Assembly: GCF_052056295.1 (NCBI RefSeq)
Contig: NZ_CP182493.1
Coordinates: 1,674,001 to 1,738,000 of the forward strand
DNA: 64,000 bases
Direction: 5' to 3'
DNA from: Catenovulum sp052056295
GTDB lineage: Bacteria > Pseudomonadota > Gammaproteobacteria > Enterobacterales > Alteromonadaceae
The translations under genes and the position numbers were made by a program. Below the pieces are notes generated by a model, which was not told the origin of the DNA, did no database searches, and was given only the letters and a program-made list of their open reading frames with translations. Shown one piece after another: positions 63,847-64,000 of this stretch. How positions within the stretch are numbered: the stretch's first letter is position 1; every line of letters begins with the position of its first letter.

Positions 63847-64000
63847 CGAATCAAGCGGCTGGTTTACTTGAACTAAGCCGTTTGGCGTACGCAGCACATA
63901 TGTGTTTGCAAGCTTAAAAATCTGTACGACAAAAGCTTGTTTTTGTCCTGCAAACCAAAAACTCACCACAACATCTGGATATTGTTTTGTCTCATTAGGC
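63835..64000 (-). CDS. Unidentified protein, C-terminal fragment
   Basis: An open minus-strand frame enters from the right edge and stops at 63835, overlapping the end of the exported protein gene by 12 bases. The 54 visible residues end in VQVNQPLDSLLL and include SFWFAGQKQAFVVQIFKL. The amino-acid mix looks coding, but no family can be named from so short a piece. Confidence 0.55.
   Translation of the reverse strand, partial: PNETKQYPDVVVSFWFAGQKQAFVVQIFKLANTYVLRTPNGLVQVNQPLDSLLL

Overview
The window looks like chromosomal DNA from a marine, polysaccharide-degrading gammaproteobacterium of the Alteromonadales, probably Catenovulum- or Paraglaciecola-like. This is inferred from the low-to-moderate GC content, the laminarin enzymes, the style of the TonB-dependent receptors and the conserved housekeeping order rsmI / lpoA-yraN-diaA-dolP. 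No database was searched, so family names rest on motifs and remembered family features.

Region 1 (1-6.1 kb): a minus-strand pair encoding a transglutaminase-like/DUF2126 protein and a circularly permuted ATP-grasp/alpha-E protein (cut by the window start). A small outer-membrane barrel gene follows on the plus strand.

Region 2 (6.1-47.3 kb): a large beta-1,3-glucan (laminarin) utilisation locus, mostly on the minus strand. It holds four GH16 enzymes, one GH81 endo-glucanase, one GH3 exo-glucosidase of ExoP type, two TonB-dependent receptors, and a tryptophan-halogenase/SapC/cupin trio of the kind often found beside such receptors. Regulators are a membrane-anchored AraC-type protein and two LytS/LytTR two-component systems. 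At least five LacI-type operator-like palindromes (TGTAAGCGCTTTCA / GAAAGCGCTTTC type) lie in front of locus genes, yet no LacI-family gene is in the window. A leuA gene and a divergent Lrp/AsnC regulator interrupt the locus. A likely model: secreted and surface GH16/GH81 enzymes cut laminarin, the receptors import oligosaccharides, and the GH3 lipoprotein releases glucose.

The most striking gene is the 1494-residue protein at 6158-10642. It starts as a GH16 laminarinase, carries CBM6-like and CBM56-like beta-glucan-binding modules joined by calcium-binding TSP3 repeats, and ends in a two-haem c-type oxidoreductase (DUF1111/DHOR). A glucan-targeted hydrolase covalently fused to a redox enzyme is the best candidate here for an undescribed system.

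Region 3 (47.7-64 kb): largely housekeeping or envelope genes. These are a DEAD-box RNA helicase (deaD), RNase P RNA (rnpB, minus strand), a CsgG / DUF4810 / DUF799 lipoprotein operon, a cluster with two DUF4105 proteins, a DUF3015 protein and a small lipoprotein, then rsmI, lpoA-yraN-diaA-dolP, a BadF/BadG-type sugar kinase, a SIS-domain glucosamine-6-phosphate deaminase-like gene, a hypothetical periplasmic protein, and the 3' end of an unidentified minus-strand gene. No tRNA, rRNA, CRISPR array, transposase or integrase was seen.
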